The notes beneath the pieces were generated by a model that searched no databases, was not told the origin of the DNA, and saw nothing but the letters and a program-made list of their open reading frames with translations. From Siphonodentalium dalli (Eukaryota > Mollusca > Scaphopoda > Gadilida > Siphonodentaliidae): a stretch of 64,000 nucleotides of DNA. This document shows positions 36,382 to 47,753 of the stretch, one piece after another. How positions within the stretch are numbered: the stretch's first letter is position 1; each line of letters opens with the position of its first letter. Location of the stretch: NCBI GenBank assembly GCA_032622095.1, contig CP136069.1, forward strand, positions 127,303,450 to 127,367,449. The letters are read 5' to 3'. Both the position numbers and the translations under genes were made by a program.

Positions 36382-36438
36382 CATTAAGTATTTATTTATA
36401 TTTAAGCATATAAGAATGGCATGGCGTTTCCATTACAG

Positions 36439-36488
36439 CTACGACATGTTCTATGAGTACAACGCAGAAAAATTTCTAGATCTCGCAG
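36439..36488 (+). CDS. M12B metalloprotease exon 8 (catalytic domain, 50-nt exon)
   Basis: Acceptor gtttccattacag (ends 36438), donor GCAG/gtgagt at 36489. It encodes (D)YDMFYEYNAEKFLDLAG, i.e. the 'TDYDMF...' continuation of the strand that ends exon 7 and the run-up to 'G.AymG.mC' in exon 9. Phase 2 in, phase 1 out; both agree with the neighbours. Its small size makes it easy for gene finders to miss. Confidence 0.8.
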
Positions 36489-37997
36489 GTGAGTTTATGC
36501 ATGTATGTAAGTACAACAGTCCGATGATATGTATTCACCTGTTCAACACTGAGTGGATTCTCCCATTCAGTGATAAAAGCATACACATGGGTGGTCTTTA
36601 ATTCATCAAATTACACATGTCAAATTACATGAAGCATGGACAGCTTACACTGGTCAAATTGAGTTTACACAACATTAACAAGCTCACTAAAATATGACAA
36701 TTCTGCATGTTGGTAATTCAAGGCATTTGATCTTAGTTGAATGCTGAGTGATTCATTCAACTGTTAACATTATTAAAGAGTGTGTTTTTAAAGAGCTTTT
36801 TTTGGAAGAAGCTATTTTAAAGAGCGTCACCAGGACCACGTGGTCATTCCGCCTACTCATACATGGTCAAACCGTCACGTGATCATTCCGCCTACACATA
36901 CATGGTCAAACCGTTAGGAAGTTTTGTGGCAAACTTGTAGCATTACGAAACGTGTAAGGGTACGTTCATACACTGGCAAGTTTGCACGATGTGGTTTGCA
37001 GGCAAGTTGTCGTAGAGAACGATATGATGCCATACTATGAACGGAAACAAGCACATAAAGTGCATATGTGCCACAGCTAACTACGTGCTAAGTAAAATCT
37101 CTGTAGTTCCACGAGTAACGATGCTACCGGAATTTGCCTGTAAATATCATGCAATTATCTCGCAAGAATAAATCATACAGATATTTGAAGGCAAATTCCA
37201 ATAGCACTGTTACAAGTGGAATTAGATCAATGTTACTTCTCATGTCGTTCCCTTTGGTAAAGATGCATATTATGTGCACGGTTCCGTTCATATTCTGGCA
37301 CCATGTGGTTTCCTCAAAAACATACCGTGCAAACTTGCCAGTGTATGAACGTACCCTAACAAAGAGGAATACACAAATCTTCTGATAACATCAGATAACA
37401 TGGGGAAAAATAATGGAACTGTGGTAAACAGGCCCGATCATTTCGTGATTTAACAGGCCTACTGGAAGTTCTAGAACCTAAATTGCTTTTTTCTCGCTTC
37501 AGTTTTTTCTACATCTGTTTGTCGCTAATGTGCTAATGTAAGATATATAGTTCATGCGCAGCCAACGCTATTCAGACATCAGATAAATGGTCTTATCTGC
37601 GCGACAAGACTATGTTTTGATTGAAGCTAATAGAGAATATCGGCGGTCGCACCGTGGACTTATCTCTATCACCGGGTTATTGTTCGTTGGGGCCACTATC
37701 TCAAAACGTGTAGCTTTGGCGCCGTAAAATCACACGACTTTTTCCGCCAAAGTGCATATTCATAGCAATACCATAGTAACAAACGTTATATGTTACACGT
37801 ACGTGTGGCTGATCCTGGTCCTGATCCCGATCCTAGGATATCCTAGTCAAAAGTCATTCTTACAATTTGTTGTCGGATCTAATCCATTGATAACCCTTCT
37901 GTGTAAGTTATTGTATGCTATGACATACCATAGAATAATCTATACATTTAAAACTAAAATTCCAGTATTTTGAATTATGCACCTCTGATTTTCGCAG
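36489..37997 (+). other. intron with a MITE copy
   Basis: Holds the inverted-repeat MITE at 36958-37356. A duplicated phrase (gtcattccgcctac...catacatggtcaaaccgt) occurs at about 36841-36875 and 36880-36915. Nothing else recognised. Confidence 0.45.
36958..37356. mobile_element. MITE with about 90-bp inverted repeats, copy 2
   Basis: Starts GGGTACGTTCATACACTGGC and ends in the complement (gtgtatgaacgtaccc), flanked on both sides by TAA (36955-36957, 37357-37359). Same family as 28043-28459. A 3-bp TAA duplication is what PIF/Harbinger elements leave. Confidence 0.8.
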
Positions 37998-38103
37998 GGA
38001 AAGCGTACATGGGCGCAATGTGTGGTGGAAATCGGGTGAGCGCTAACGAAGATCATGGCTGGTATGACTCTGCATGGACAGCTTCTCACGAAATGGGACA
38101 TAA
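37998..38103 (+). CDS. M12B metalloprotease exon 9 (first half of zinc site)
   Basis: Acceptor gattttcgcag (ends 37997), donor AA/gtgagt at 38104. It encodes GKAYMGAMCGGNRVSANEDH then GWYDSAWTASHEMGHN. 'GkAY.G.mC' is the conserved cysteine strand and HEMGH is the zinc-binding helix with the catalytic Glu. The Asn after HEMGH is split by the intron (phase 2) and completed by exon 10, giving HEMGHNLGAEHD, the complete HExxHxxGxxHD signature. Confidence 0.95.
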
Positions 38104-40830
38104 GTGAGTCAATTTGAATCACATGCCAGAATCTTTCTCATATAATTGTTAAAGATGGTCTGTCACTTCCGGGCCACAATTACAACAACAACAACAATAT
38201 TTGTATAAATCCGGATGTCAAGACTGCAAATAGCTAGCTATTTTGCTAATAAATACAGATAGGCCTAACACTGAATATAGGGTATATTGTATATTGTTAA
38301 GGCATACCAAAGTGGTTTATCACATAATTAGCCCCTAAACCCGGCCTCATATTTTAGTAAGACACACGTGTATTATCGGCACGGACAGTGACGAAAGAGC
38401 TTAGAGCAATGATTGCGATTTAAATGCCGGAACTTTATTATTATGTTAATAAGAATATAACTATAATATTAGATTTGTGTTGGGTTATTTAGTGTTGATT
38501 ATGAGATAAGTGTGGTTGAAAAATTATGTCGGTTACAATCTAACATACTGTTTATAAGGCCGGATTATCATTCACATGGGCGGATTATCAAAATAAGGCC
38601 GAATTATGCATATACCCCCGTGTCGCAGCTGATCGGCAATTTGCCGTCAGTGAGGTTGCTAACAAGATAGAGTTGTTCTTCTTGTTACGCTCAGACCGTA
38701 TTCACGTGGATTTCCAAACAGAGCCGCTATCAGGCTGTAACAGCCGCATGAATGCCATAAGCCATTCTAAATACATTTATATTAATTTATAGAAGCTTTC
38801 CCGGACAGGTGTCATCAACAAAATTCCATTATGCACTCTAAATCGCGTTGGATAAAATTTTACCAAACATAATGTTGCAATTAGCACCACGCGAACGTTA
38901 GATAAATTTTACCCAATGTTGGGCAATGTTTTTACTCAACGCACGGTAATATTAATTTTGCTTCTGCGTTGGGAGATTTTTTTGTACCCGAACATTTACG
39001 CAACTGTAACGAAACTGAACTGTCCATATTCATTTGAAAACTGTCTAGAACAAGCCAGAATTAATTGAAACTGACAAAACACTTCAATAAAAATGTTAGA
39101 TTTAATTGATGAAATACACATACCGGCAGTGTAGCGAGGGGACTGAACTCTGTTTTTCATCTTGCTTAATTAACACAGCGTGTAAGCATGTACTCGACGA
39201 TTTCCGTATTTCACGATTTATTGCTACGACTTCCTTACGAATTTTCGGTTATTTAGACTGTGATGGCTTTCCATAAACGTTTGAACACACTAAATTATCT
39301 TATGTGCCAACAAAGCTTCTTTTTCCTATATCCCGGTCGATGGTTAATGTATTTATTACATGATCCTATACTCTTATTCCATATGCCCATTCTATAAATA
39401 GTGATATGCAACGTCCGTTGCATAATAGAAAATAATGCCGGTGACCTTTGTCTTCCGGTTTGTCGTCTGTTTACATTTCATACGCTATGTCGCAAAAATA
39501 CTACGGCTTCTAAGTTATTTCATTAAATACACGCCATTAAATACGTCAAAGAGTCTTTATTTATCTGGCACTATTTCGCTACGCGGGCAAACAACGCATA
39601 GTTAAGTGAAATACCTTAATTGTTTAATTAAGTATGTTTTATCGAGATTTTGGATCATATAATAAATAGAGTCCGCAGTTTTTAGCGGAATTTACTAAAC
39701 TCGTCAAGTAAATTATGTCTGGACTCGTTTTGTAAATTCCGCTATAAACTGGGGACTCGTTGTAGTTTTCTATATATCAAATAAAAGTGGGGAATTAAAA
39801 TAATGTTGCTCATTTAGTTAGCAAATTGATTTCAACGGAGGACAAAATGGGATATTATGGTTCTTATATTTATGCTGCATAATTTCAATGACATCATGAA
39901 GATTCTCAAATATAGAACATCGTTTATGGGTTGTTGCCTTTCTAAATAAATATACTAACATATCAGGAATAATTAAGTCTCCTTTCATGATCTTCAGAAA
40001 TGATATTATGGATATATGGATTTCAATTTTGAAAAAAGAATAAATTTTACAGAAGTTTTTGATACCTGAAGACAGTGAAATTATAAATATAATTCACGCC
40101 ATAAAAGTAAAGTAATGAGGTTGATGGTTCCTAGATATTGTGTCACAATAATCCCCAAAAAAATTCATGAGAAAATCCATTTTGAAATACCAGGAAATTT
40201 TGGCAAAATGTGCGTCTGACCCTTAACAGAGGGGTACATGAATCCTGCGTACCACTTTGAAATCAACCCAATCCCGCGTACAAAAACAGTAATAAGTACA
40301 GAATAAGTAATGCGAAATAATTAACGGAATCCATTTTCGTGAATTCTCTCACCAGCTTTCGATTTTTATAAATGTACTTTTGAAAAATATAGTTTGGAAA
40401 ATCGAACGCTGGTATACATAGCGGGAGGTAGTTTACTTCTCTGTGTCAGAAGAAACAAAATTTAAATATCGCCCGAACAAGCGAGATCACAGAGTCGCGG
40501 CTGTATTGGACCCAGCCCGTTCCGTACATGGTTTCAGAGATTCAATCAGTTCCGGTTCCGTTGTGTTAGTGCTGCAGATCAATGTTCTGGAGTAGCATTC
40601 CCATATATGGAGCTTTTGAATATTCATGACTTCCATATTGGTAAAGTCTACTCCAGAACTTTGATATGTAGCACTAAAACAACGGAACCGGGCCTGGTGG
40701 ATCCAACATGGCCACGATCGAGTTAGTGACAGGGCGTTACTAACCAGTGATTTACGATAAATTCGCTGCTGTACCTTTAAATTTACGAGTATAATTCCCA
40801 CACTTGCCTTTAATGTATGTTCCTTTGTAG
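38104..40830 (+). other. 2.7-kb intron, mostly unrecognised
   Basis: Contains the decayed dispersed repeat at 39920-40230 and the palindrome at 40496-40717. 38110-39900 is AT-rich; a short (acaaca)n run is near 38180. No gene or RNA is seen. Confidence 0.4.
40496..40717. repeat. foldback palindrome
   Basis: Inverted arms: ccgttgtgttagtgctgcag / tagcactaaaacaacgg, ttctggagtag / ctactccagaa, and outer cgcggctgtattggaccca / tggatccaacatggccacg. Lies 110 bp before exon 10. Confidence 0.65.
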
Positions 40831-41010
40831 CCTTGGTGCCGAGCACGACAGTGAGGGTAACCCAGCGAATTCATGTGTGTTTGACAGCCAGTACGTCATG
40901 GCATCTGGCGGAGGCTTATACTACGCAACCGAGGCCAACAAGCTCAACCCGTGGAAATTCTCATCCTGCTCCATCGCATATTTCAAGGAATACCTCAATA
41001 GTCTGGGAGA
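40831..41010 (+). CDS. M12B metalloprotease exon 10 (zinc site end, Met-turn)
   Basis: Acceptor tatgttcctttgtag (ends 40830), donor GA/gtgagt at 41011. Encodes LGAEHDSEGNPANSC then VFDSQYVMASGGGLYY and NPWKFSSCSIAYFKEYLNSLG. HD completes the zinc signature, 'YVMAS' supplies the Met-turn, and 'W.FSsCS..yf..yL' is the conserved C-terminal helix of reprolysins. It ends in phase 2 with a strong donor, so at least one more exon follows. What lies after the catalytic domain (disintegrin, Cys-rich, thrombospondin repeats) would decide the subfamily and is not visible. Confidence 0.92.
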
Positions 41011-41426
41011 GTGAGTATAAATACATAGACAGAATCACACACATGTGTAAAATAGACGCTATAAGCACGGCGTCAGATTTATAAGAGAAATAAAGATCAC
41101 AAGCGCCCGGAGGGCGCGCGCGGTGTTTATTTAGCTTATGAATTGGAAATTGGACGCCATGCTTATAACATATTTATAACACCAAATCAGCCCGAGAAAT
41201 GTACAATCAGTGATGATTTTCTCTTACCAATTAATTATGTGGTCAGTCTTACAAACCTGGTCCGGTCAATACAACAAATCAATACCCCATTACTCGATAC
41301 TACACCCATATATAGTTCAACGCGTTGTTAAATATCTTATGATGAAGTCCGTACCTTTTGTGTTAATCTTGGATTAATTAAAGAGCACACTATACTACAT
41401 TCGAAGCCGGATTTATACTATATAGA
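41011..41426 (+). other. sequence after last recognised exon, nothing seen
   Basis: Probably intron of the metalloprotease gene, since exon 10 ends at a donor. No exon or element recognised. Confidence 0.35.
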
Positions 41427-41568
41427 ATATACGCATAGTGCATTTCCGAATAACAAATTTAATCCACGAGTGGGATTGGCGATTTACACCACGAGCTTCA
41501 GCGAGTGGTGTAAATCACCAATCCCACGAGTGGATTAAATTTGTTATTCAGAAACACTATGCGTATAT
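41427..41568. repeat. long near-perfect palindrome
   Basis: Arms of about 60 bp: ATACGCATAGTG...AATTTAATCCACGAGTGGG and the complement ending CACTATGCGTAT. The loop carries CACGAGCTTCAGCGAGTGG. AT-rich arms and a CGAG-containing loop are shared with other palindromes in this window. Confidence 0.8.
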
Positions 41569-41936
41569 TTTGTTTATGCCACGATCTTTACAGTGCGATG
41601 GATAAACACTTTTCCGTTCAAATTATATGGAGAAAGTTTAATCCACTCTGCGAAGATTAATCAACAGTAGGCACGTTTAATCAACAGGTGTTGATTAAAT
41701 GTACGTTATCGCAAATGCCCATGCAACTCGTCCTAATACCAACCCCAATCTGAAGTTTTAGCATGGCGAACTCGGTATCACCAAGTGTTTTGATTTAATT
41801 ACTAACATGTGTATCCATGGCATGATGTGCTGCCCCTGCCTTCCTCCTGCCCATGGGGCCTGACCTCATTAGATAACTTACATCTGTCGAGGGCTGATTG
41901 GTGTATTTATTGCACACCAGCAGTCAATATTCTTAA

Positions 41937-42405
41937 AGGTACTCAACCCGTAAAGAGGGTCCCCATCTCAACAGATTCCAACAACAACAATCCGATCAGA
42001 GGGTCCTATATTACTATTTATTTGGCTTTGGGGGTAAAAAATATTTGATTCGAGTCGAGGAACCCATCAAACAAAGCTCAGAGTTATTAGATATTGATTT
42101 TTCAAATTTGTTATGTTCTCGAGATGAGTACCAATAACTGCAGTAATCTGCTCTGGATGTGTACTCCAAATCTATTCAAACAGACAAGGATGAATAACTC
42201 TAAAATCAAGTGGTAATTTTAACACAATTTTGACTGAGTTCTGGGCCAGATAGTATTCCCGATAATGAAAAATAATAGATTTCTAAAATCGATATCTAAC
42301 AAATCTGAGCTTTGATGGGTGACTTCCTCGACTCGAATCAAATATTTTTGACCCCCGAAGCCATTGAAATAGTAATTGAGAGGAGTTTTATCGGGTTGAG
42401 TACCT
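41937..42405. mobile_element. 469-bp TTAA MITE, copy 3 (inverted relative to copies 1-2)
   Basis: Starts TTAA/AGGTACTCAACCCGTAAAG and ends GGGTTGAGTACCT/TTAA (TTAA at 41933-41936 and 42406-42409). Its length, 469 bp, is identical to the two copies at 5725 and 6198, and the sequence differs by a modest number of substitutions. Confidence 0.9.
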
Positions 42406-42599
42406 TTAAGCATCAAATATTTTTTTTCGATTGGTTTCCGTGCTAGTTAGTCAGATCTACTCAAAACAATACGATGTTAAATTATTGTCCTATTACCGAC
42501 AGGTACCAACTGGGTGTTTCTACGTGACGTAATTTAAATCATACCATACTACCGGCATCGCACTAGTGCATGCATTTGGGTAAAATTACCACACATGCT

Positions 42600-43560
42600 G
42601 AAACAAGAAAACCATAATCAGAAATGGTAACGCCCTCAAGATTATATTATTACGCATAAATATAAATTATAAAAAAAAAAGCAAAATATATTGGTTACAT
42701 GAATGCACCGCCTCAGAATTCCGTTAAAACAACTAATCCTTCAAATTATTACAAAAGACTACGGCATATTACTGCAGGTTTCTAGTTCACCACACCAAAA
42801 GTCTCAAAATTCGGATAAAAAATTGGAGTCATTGTGTTCCCGCCATAAAATCTTCAACAGTGGTCCAGCCATTGTTGATATCTAAACATTGAAAGCAATT
42901 AATGCAGTCATAATAGTTACATACTGCAACTATCAATCCAGCGAATTTGATATGATTAATAGAACAAACCACTATCATGGTCGTGTCGTTATTTGTTCAA
43001 AATACGTATCAATTGACACATACGCACCGTTCCCTCATTAAAATCAACATATTTCGACAATTTTAAGGAATCTCCGCGAATTCGGGGAACTCCGCAGATA
43101 GAACTCCGCAAACAAGGACCTACTGCGAATTTCACAAAAGGCTATCTATCAGTTGGTTGAATACTATTTCCCTTTTTACTAAAGTAAATTAACAAGTAAA
43201 TATCGAATGACGATACATATATTTGTAAACAAGCATTGCAAATAATGTTATTGGGATGAAAAATCGCAAGACTTGTTCCGTATTATGATGATGATGATGA
43301 TGATATGATTGATAGAACAATTAACCACTATTATGATCATCGTGTCGTTATTTGTGTAAAATACCTATCATTTGACTTATACGCACCCGTTCCCTCATTA
43401 AAATCAACATATTTCGACCATTTTAGGCGACCTCCGCGAATTCGGGGATTCCGCAAATAGACCTCCGCAAACAGGGACCTACTGCGAATTGTCACAACCC
43501 GAAAAATGAAAAACCAATTATCTATTTATAAAAGCTCCACAGACACACGGCGCATTCAGC
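42600..43560. repeat. dispersed repeat with internal duplication, related to 13150-13745
   Basis: Begins aagaaaaccataatcagaaa and continues to cgaattcggggattccgca; the same order is seen at 13157-13745. Here the second half is present twice (about 42955-43140 and 43147-43545), both with 'tgattgatagaacaa' or a variant and 'cctccgcgaattcgggg'. Class unknown. Confidence 0.65.
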
Positions 43561-43640
43561 GATACACGGCGATCTAAAATTTCCCCACCAGTATACACCC
43601 AATGGGCGTGAATAACCTAATAAACGCAAATATCGAAATT

Positions 43641-43820
43641 GGTGTGTAATATATAGAGGATCTCCAACGAGTTATGTTGGGATATAAGATTTTTATGAAA
43701 CGAGTTTGATAAATTTGATTCACAACGAGTCGTAGACGAGTTGTGAATCAAATTTATGAAACGAGTTTCATAAAATCTTATATCCCAACACAACGAGTTG
43801 AAGATCTTGTATATCACATT
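43641..43820. repeat. foldback palindrome
   Basis: Arms share ccaacgagtt, gttgggatataagatttt, atgaaacgagttt and aaatttgattcacaac in opposite orientation; the loop is CGAGTCGTAGACGAG. Confidence 0.75.
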
Positions 43821-45380
43821 AAAAAAACTAAAGCCGTATGCCTTTTTAACAACATCAGCTCTGTAGAGAACACGCAAACTGTATACAATTCATGTGTTGG
43901 CGCAGACGCTTCACCACTATATATACGTCAATACTGCGCTACACGTGCTACGAAATATAGTACCTTTTAGTTTCGTCTTTATTTGACGTCTATTGTGTTA
44001 TTTATTGGTAGCATTTGTCAATAACATTATTTTGTCAATAATATAATATAATTTGTTGATCTTTTGGTACGGAAGCAAAATGACATCACGCGCGCAGATA
44101 TACAATGAAAGTGATTACCGCTTGGATTATTATCTATTAGCCACTAGTGACAGATAAGAAAATATGTAATGGATTTTGCTATGATATTATAGGGGTTTCA
44201 TGTGATATAGAGAGTAATCAATTGGTTCCGAGAATTACGTTAAATAATTCACGAGAGGTGAGAGACGTCGGTATGAAACGAGTGCGCGCTAACGCACGAG
44301 TTTCTTACCCAAACCTCTCTCGCCTCGAGTAAATTATTGAACGTAATTATCGGAACTAATTGATTTCTCTATTTATTACACTTCTGCATCAATTTGGTTC
44401 GCCAAATATATTAATAACACTCAGAATTAATGCATGAAGAAAGATCAATCATCGAAAATTCAGTTTTGATCAGTAAGCGACGTAACGTCAATGGCGTCAC
44501 GGGAAATGGCATAATTCATAGTGACAATACCATTTTTAATTAACAGCTTTTTCAATGGAAATCGCATATATGAGTGTAATAAAACATATAATGCATGCAC
44601 TGATAGTAACCGAGAGTAAAACAGTTTCACGACGAGTGGATTTGTGGAGTTAACCACAATGGCACCTGTGTGAAAATGTGTACTCTCAGCTATACAGCCT
44701 ATACTATTGACGTACTGTTTTATTTACAATAGCAGTAATTATTATTATTTTTATTTGTGCCGCGAAGTCGACGAATATAAAACAATTGCGCCTACTTGTA
44801 TATATATGTAAAAAGTAAAGTTATTTGCGAAAATCGATATTGCCCTGACTGTACGAACCAATAAGTAACAAAGTATATATAAACCCTTCTTACATGCATA
44901 TCGCTTTTGTCACATTCACATTGTCACATTCACATTCTATGTATATTTTATATACATTACCATTATACTACTACAAAGTACTACATTATTTTAATGTATT
45001 GTCGAGAAATGAAGTATTCAATACAAGTATACAAGTAGATGCTAATATGTATGTGTCGATGAGAACTGTTGAACAGAGATAAAACATGCCGTTAATTTTC
45101 TTTTTGCCTGGGCGATGCTGGGAAGACGGCCATTAGGTCACACCACCGCCCGGATTCTGTATGTGCATTGAATTTTCTAATATTATTTTTATAAATCCTA
45201 TTGTATATGTACATGCTTTATCCAATAAACTATCTATATATATATGGAATTATAGTTTAACAATTAGAATGATTCCGCTTGTAGCTGTAGCGAATCGTAC
45301 TCAAGGGGTATAAAGCTTTATTTCTTTTTTAATGGGAGGATCGTTAATTAAGAATAGATTGAGGTTCATTGTTACCATTA
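43821..45380. other. no gene recognised apart from one palindrome
   Basis: 44207-44372 is a palindrome (listed). The rest is AT-rich, with a direct repeat of cacattcacattgtcacatt near 44910-44940. Confidence 0.4.
44207..44372. repeat. foldback palindrome
   Basis: Left atagagagtaatcaattggt...aattacgtt pairs with right aacgtaattatcggaac...aattgatttctctat. The loop carries ACGAGTGCGCGCTAACGCACGAG-like sequence (two inverted ACGAG/CTCGT blocks). Confidence 0.75.
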
Positions 45381-45382
45381 AG

Positions 45383-46764
45383 GGTGGATACACACATGCA
45401 TGTAATTTCTGTATGTAAAATACATGTATTTTACATGGTCACACCAATCATTGATAGCATTATTCGCCTGCGCGCGATCGGACAATTTCGACAGGCGAGA
45501 CAAGTGAGCAGTTATAAGTCATTATCAAACTAACTGCTATCAAGAAATTTCAGGCCAGTCATAAATTCTTTCATGGATGCCGAAATGAATAAATCCTGTT
45601 TGATATCTGTTGCTGTTTTCACGAGTTTAAATCATTTCGAAAAGTGGATTTGAGTCCGTCGATTTTATACTTGTTTTTCATCATTTCAGAGTCGTCCAAA
45701 TTAAAAATAAAATGTGCAGAATTTTAAGCTCTTTTAGGGCGATTGTGATAAAAGAGTGTTTAATGTCCCATTAGCAATTCGATATGGTGCTCTCATGCCT
45801 TGAATAACAGGCATTGGTAAATTAAGACGGACAATACCGGTTCTCTAAGATTCCTCAGATAGTTTCAGAGTGAGATCATGTGATAACATTCAATTGGGAT
45901 TTCCATGCAAATATCCATTACAGTGCCAAAAAATTAATGCAGGCACAGCGTTGAAAGTAAAAAGAGTGACCCCCCCCCCATTTTAATTTTCATTCAATCC
46001 ATGATTGGGGAGGGGCTGGTTCTCGACAGCTTCGAATAACTAAGGGATTTAGTTGAATGTATCAGCCGGGATTATCTGGGCATGAATGTACAACATGTTT
46101 TAATATTTTATATAACACACGAGAGGAAATGTGACGTAGTTGGGAACTCGTAGAGCTAGACAACCCTTTCCCCGAATGAAGACACGCAGCCACACCACCT
46201 TCTGTACTCTCACATTTAAAGCTGTAATACTATGTTCATAATTATATGAATAGCATAAATTGCTGAATATTAGATTAATCGCTGGTAGCAAACAGACACG
46301 ACAGAAATGACTGTCAACTACAATATTTATAAGTCAGGAGTGATTTCATTGGTGGTGGGGGGGGGGGGGGTCAGGACTCGGGTTGCTGCATGCCCCCACC
46401 CACCGTCGAGGGAATATGAATGGTCATTCCGGTAGCTTCCGGGATAATATTGCCCACCATGTTGGGGATCATAGCCACTGCGTTGGGATATCATGTGGCC
46501 ATCACTGGTATAAAAATCAATAGAAGACTGACAACGATTTAAACAGAAAGTCCTACATTTGGGTTATCGCGCGAACAACTATTTTAAGCGACCTAACGAC
46601 TTCGTTCAGTCAACGGCTCTCTGTCCGCTCAGAGCTTGGCTCACTGTTGCCAAACGTACCCGCAATGATTGGGTTGTCAGCGGACACATTGTACATGGTC
46701 TGTATGATCCATGTAAAATGACAAATACACGACATTTACAGAGATTACATGCTTGTGTGTATCC
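45383..46764. mobile_element. 1.4-kb terminal-inverted-repeat element, first copy
   Basis: Starts GGGTGGATACACACATGCAT and ends in the inverted form (catgcttgtgtgtatccaccc); the inner TIR adds tctgta...acatgtattttacatgg. No transposase. A second copy begins at 46768 in the same orientation, interrupted by LINE A. Left flank is TTAA-like (attaa) but the right flank is TAG, so the target duplication is unclear. A G/C homopolymer pair (45970, 46357) lies inside. Confidence 0.75.
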
Positions 46765-46767
46765 ACC

Positions 46768-47128
46768 CTAGGGGTGGATACACACATGCATGAAATGTCT
46801 GTATGTAAAATACATGTATTTTACATGGCCACACCAATAATTGACCAAATTAATCACCTGCGCGCGAGAGGTCAATTTCACCAGTGAGTAGTTATAAGCC
46901 ATTATCAAACAAACTGCCATCAAGAAATTTCAGGCCAGTCATAAACATGTCTTCTTTCATGGATGCCGAAATGAGTAATTCTTGTCTGATATATGTTGCT
47001 GTTTTTCACGAGTTATAATTCATTTCGAAAAGTGGATTAGAGCCGGTCGATTTTATACTTGATTTGTTTCTGTCATTTCTTGGAAACAGGGTCATCCAAA
47101 ACAAAAATAAAATATGCAGAATTCTTTT
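46768..47128. mobile_element. second copy of the 1.4-kb TIR element, left part
   Basis: Starts GGGTGGATACACACATGCAT directly after the end of the first copy and follows it to 'aaaataaaatatgcagaatt', where LINE A's 3' end interrupts it. The rest of this copy is at about 60640-61598. Confidence 0.8.
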
Positions 47129-47502
47129 ATATATATATATCTTTATTATCCTCCATATATGGAGATTCATATATAAATGTTTATATTATTAGAACAAACA
47201 CAATTTGGTACATAACACAGTGTATAACAAAAATTAAGATTACAAACATATCTACAACACATGTCTCAATATGTATGATGAACCAACTACACATGCACAT
47301 ATACACACATTCATGCACTACAAAAGGTAGACATTCCATTCTACAGCCATATCGTACTTATATACAGAGAAATAGCATACTCCGAGACGACCAAGCCGGA
47401 GTTGGACCCAATTCAGGGATCTCTCTCTCTGGAAGACCCACAAACGCCAATGCCTTTGTGCAGTCTTACCGACTCGGAGCCGACCATTTCCCAGCACCAC
47501 TC

Positions 47503-47560
<58 letters not shown>

Positions 47561-47753
47561 CCATATCGTACTTACAGACATACAGACGACAGTCAGACAA
47601 GCAGGCATACCAGACAAACAAACGACAGACATACATACATACAGACTAATGTACTTACTGGTAAAACAATACACAGATACATGTGATATGAACAATTACG
47701 AACACGCTTATAACTGCATGTTATGATCGAGTTTATATGAAGTTTTGGGAGAA
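47129..47753 (-). mobile_element. LINE A 3' UTR and tail
   Basis: On the - strand the ORF2 stop is followed by about 620 bp ending AATAAAGATATATATATATA, i.e. a poly(A)-signal-like hexamer and a (TA)n tail rather than poly(A). Inside is a 25-unit (TA)n run (about 47505-47556), with the phrase acagccatatcgtactta repeated on both sides of it. A block near 47395-47480 is shared with LINE B's 3' UTR. Confidence 0.75.

Larger units (their letters stand above)
31839..36438 (+). other. 4.6-kb intron with palindromes and a SINE
   Basis: Listed separately: palindromic cluster 31935-32124, dispersed repeat 32340-32700, SINE 32843-33158, palindrome 33564-33711 and foldback 36050-36381. 33720-36040 is AT-rich with short imperfect duplications (for example gtgacgtag...ttcatcgcttttt... 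at 35698-35790) and no recognisable gene. Confidence 0.45.

Noticed and set aside
47059-47695. 196-codon + strand frame and partners with Ile-Tyr runs
   Set aside because: Antisense to the LINE A 3' UTR and made by (TA)n repeats.
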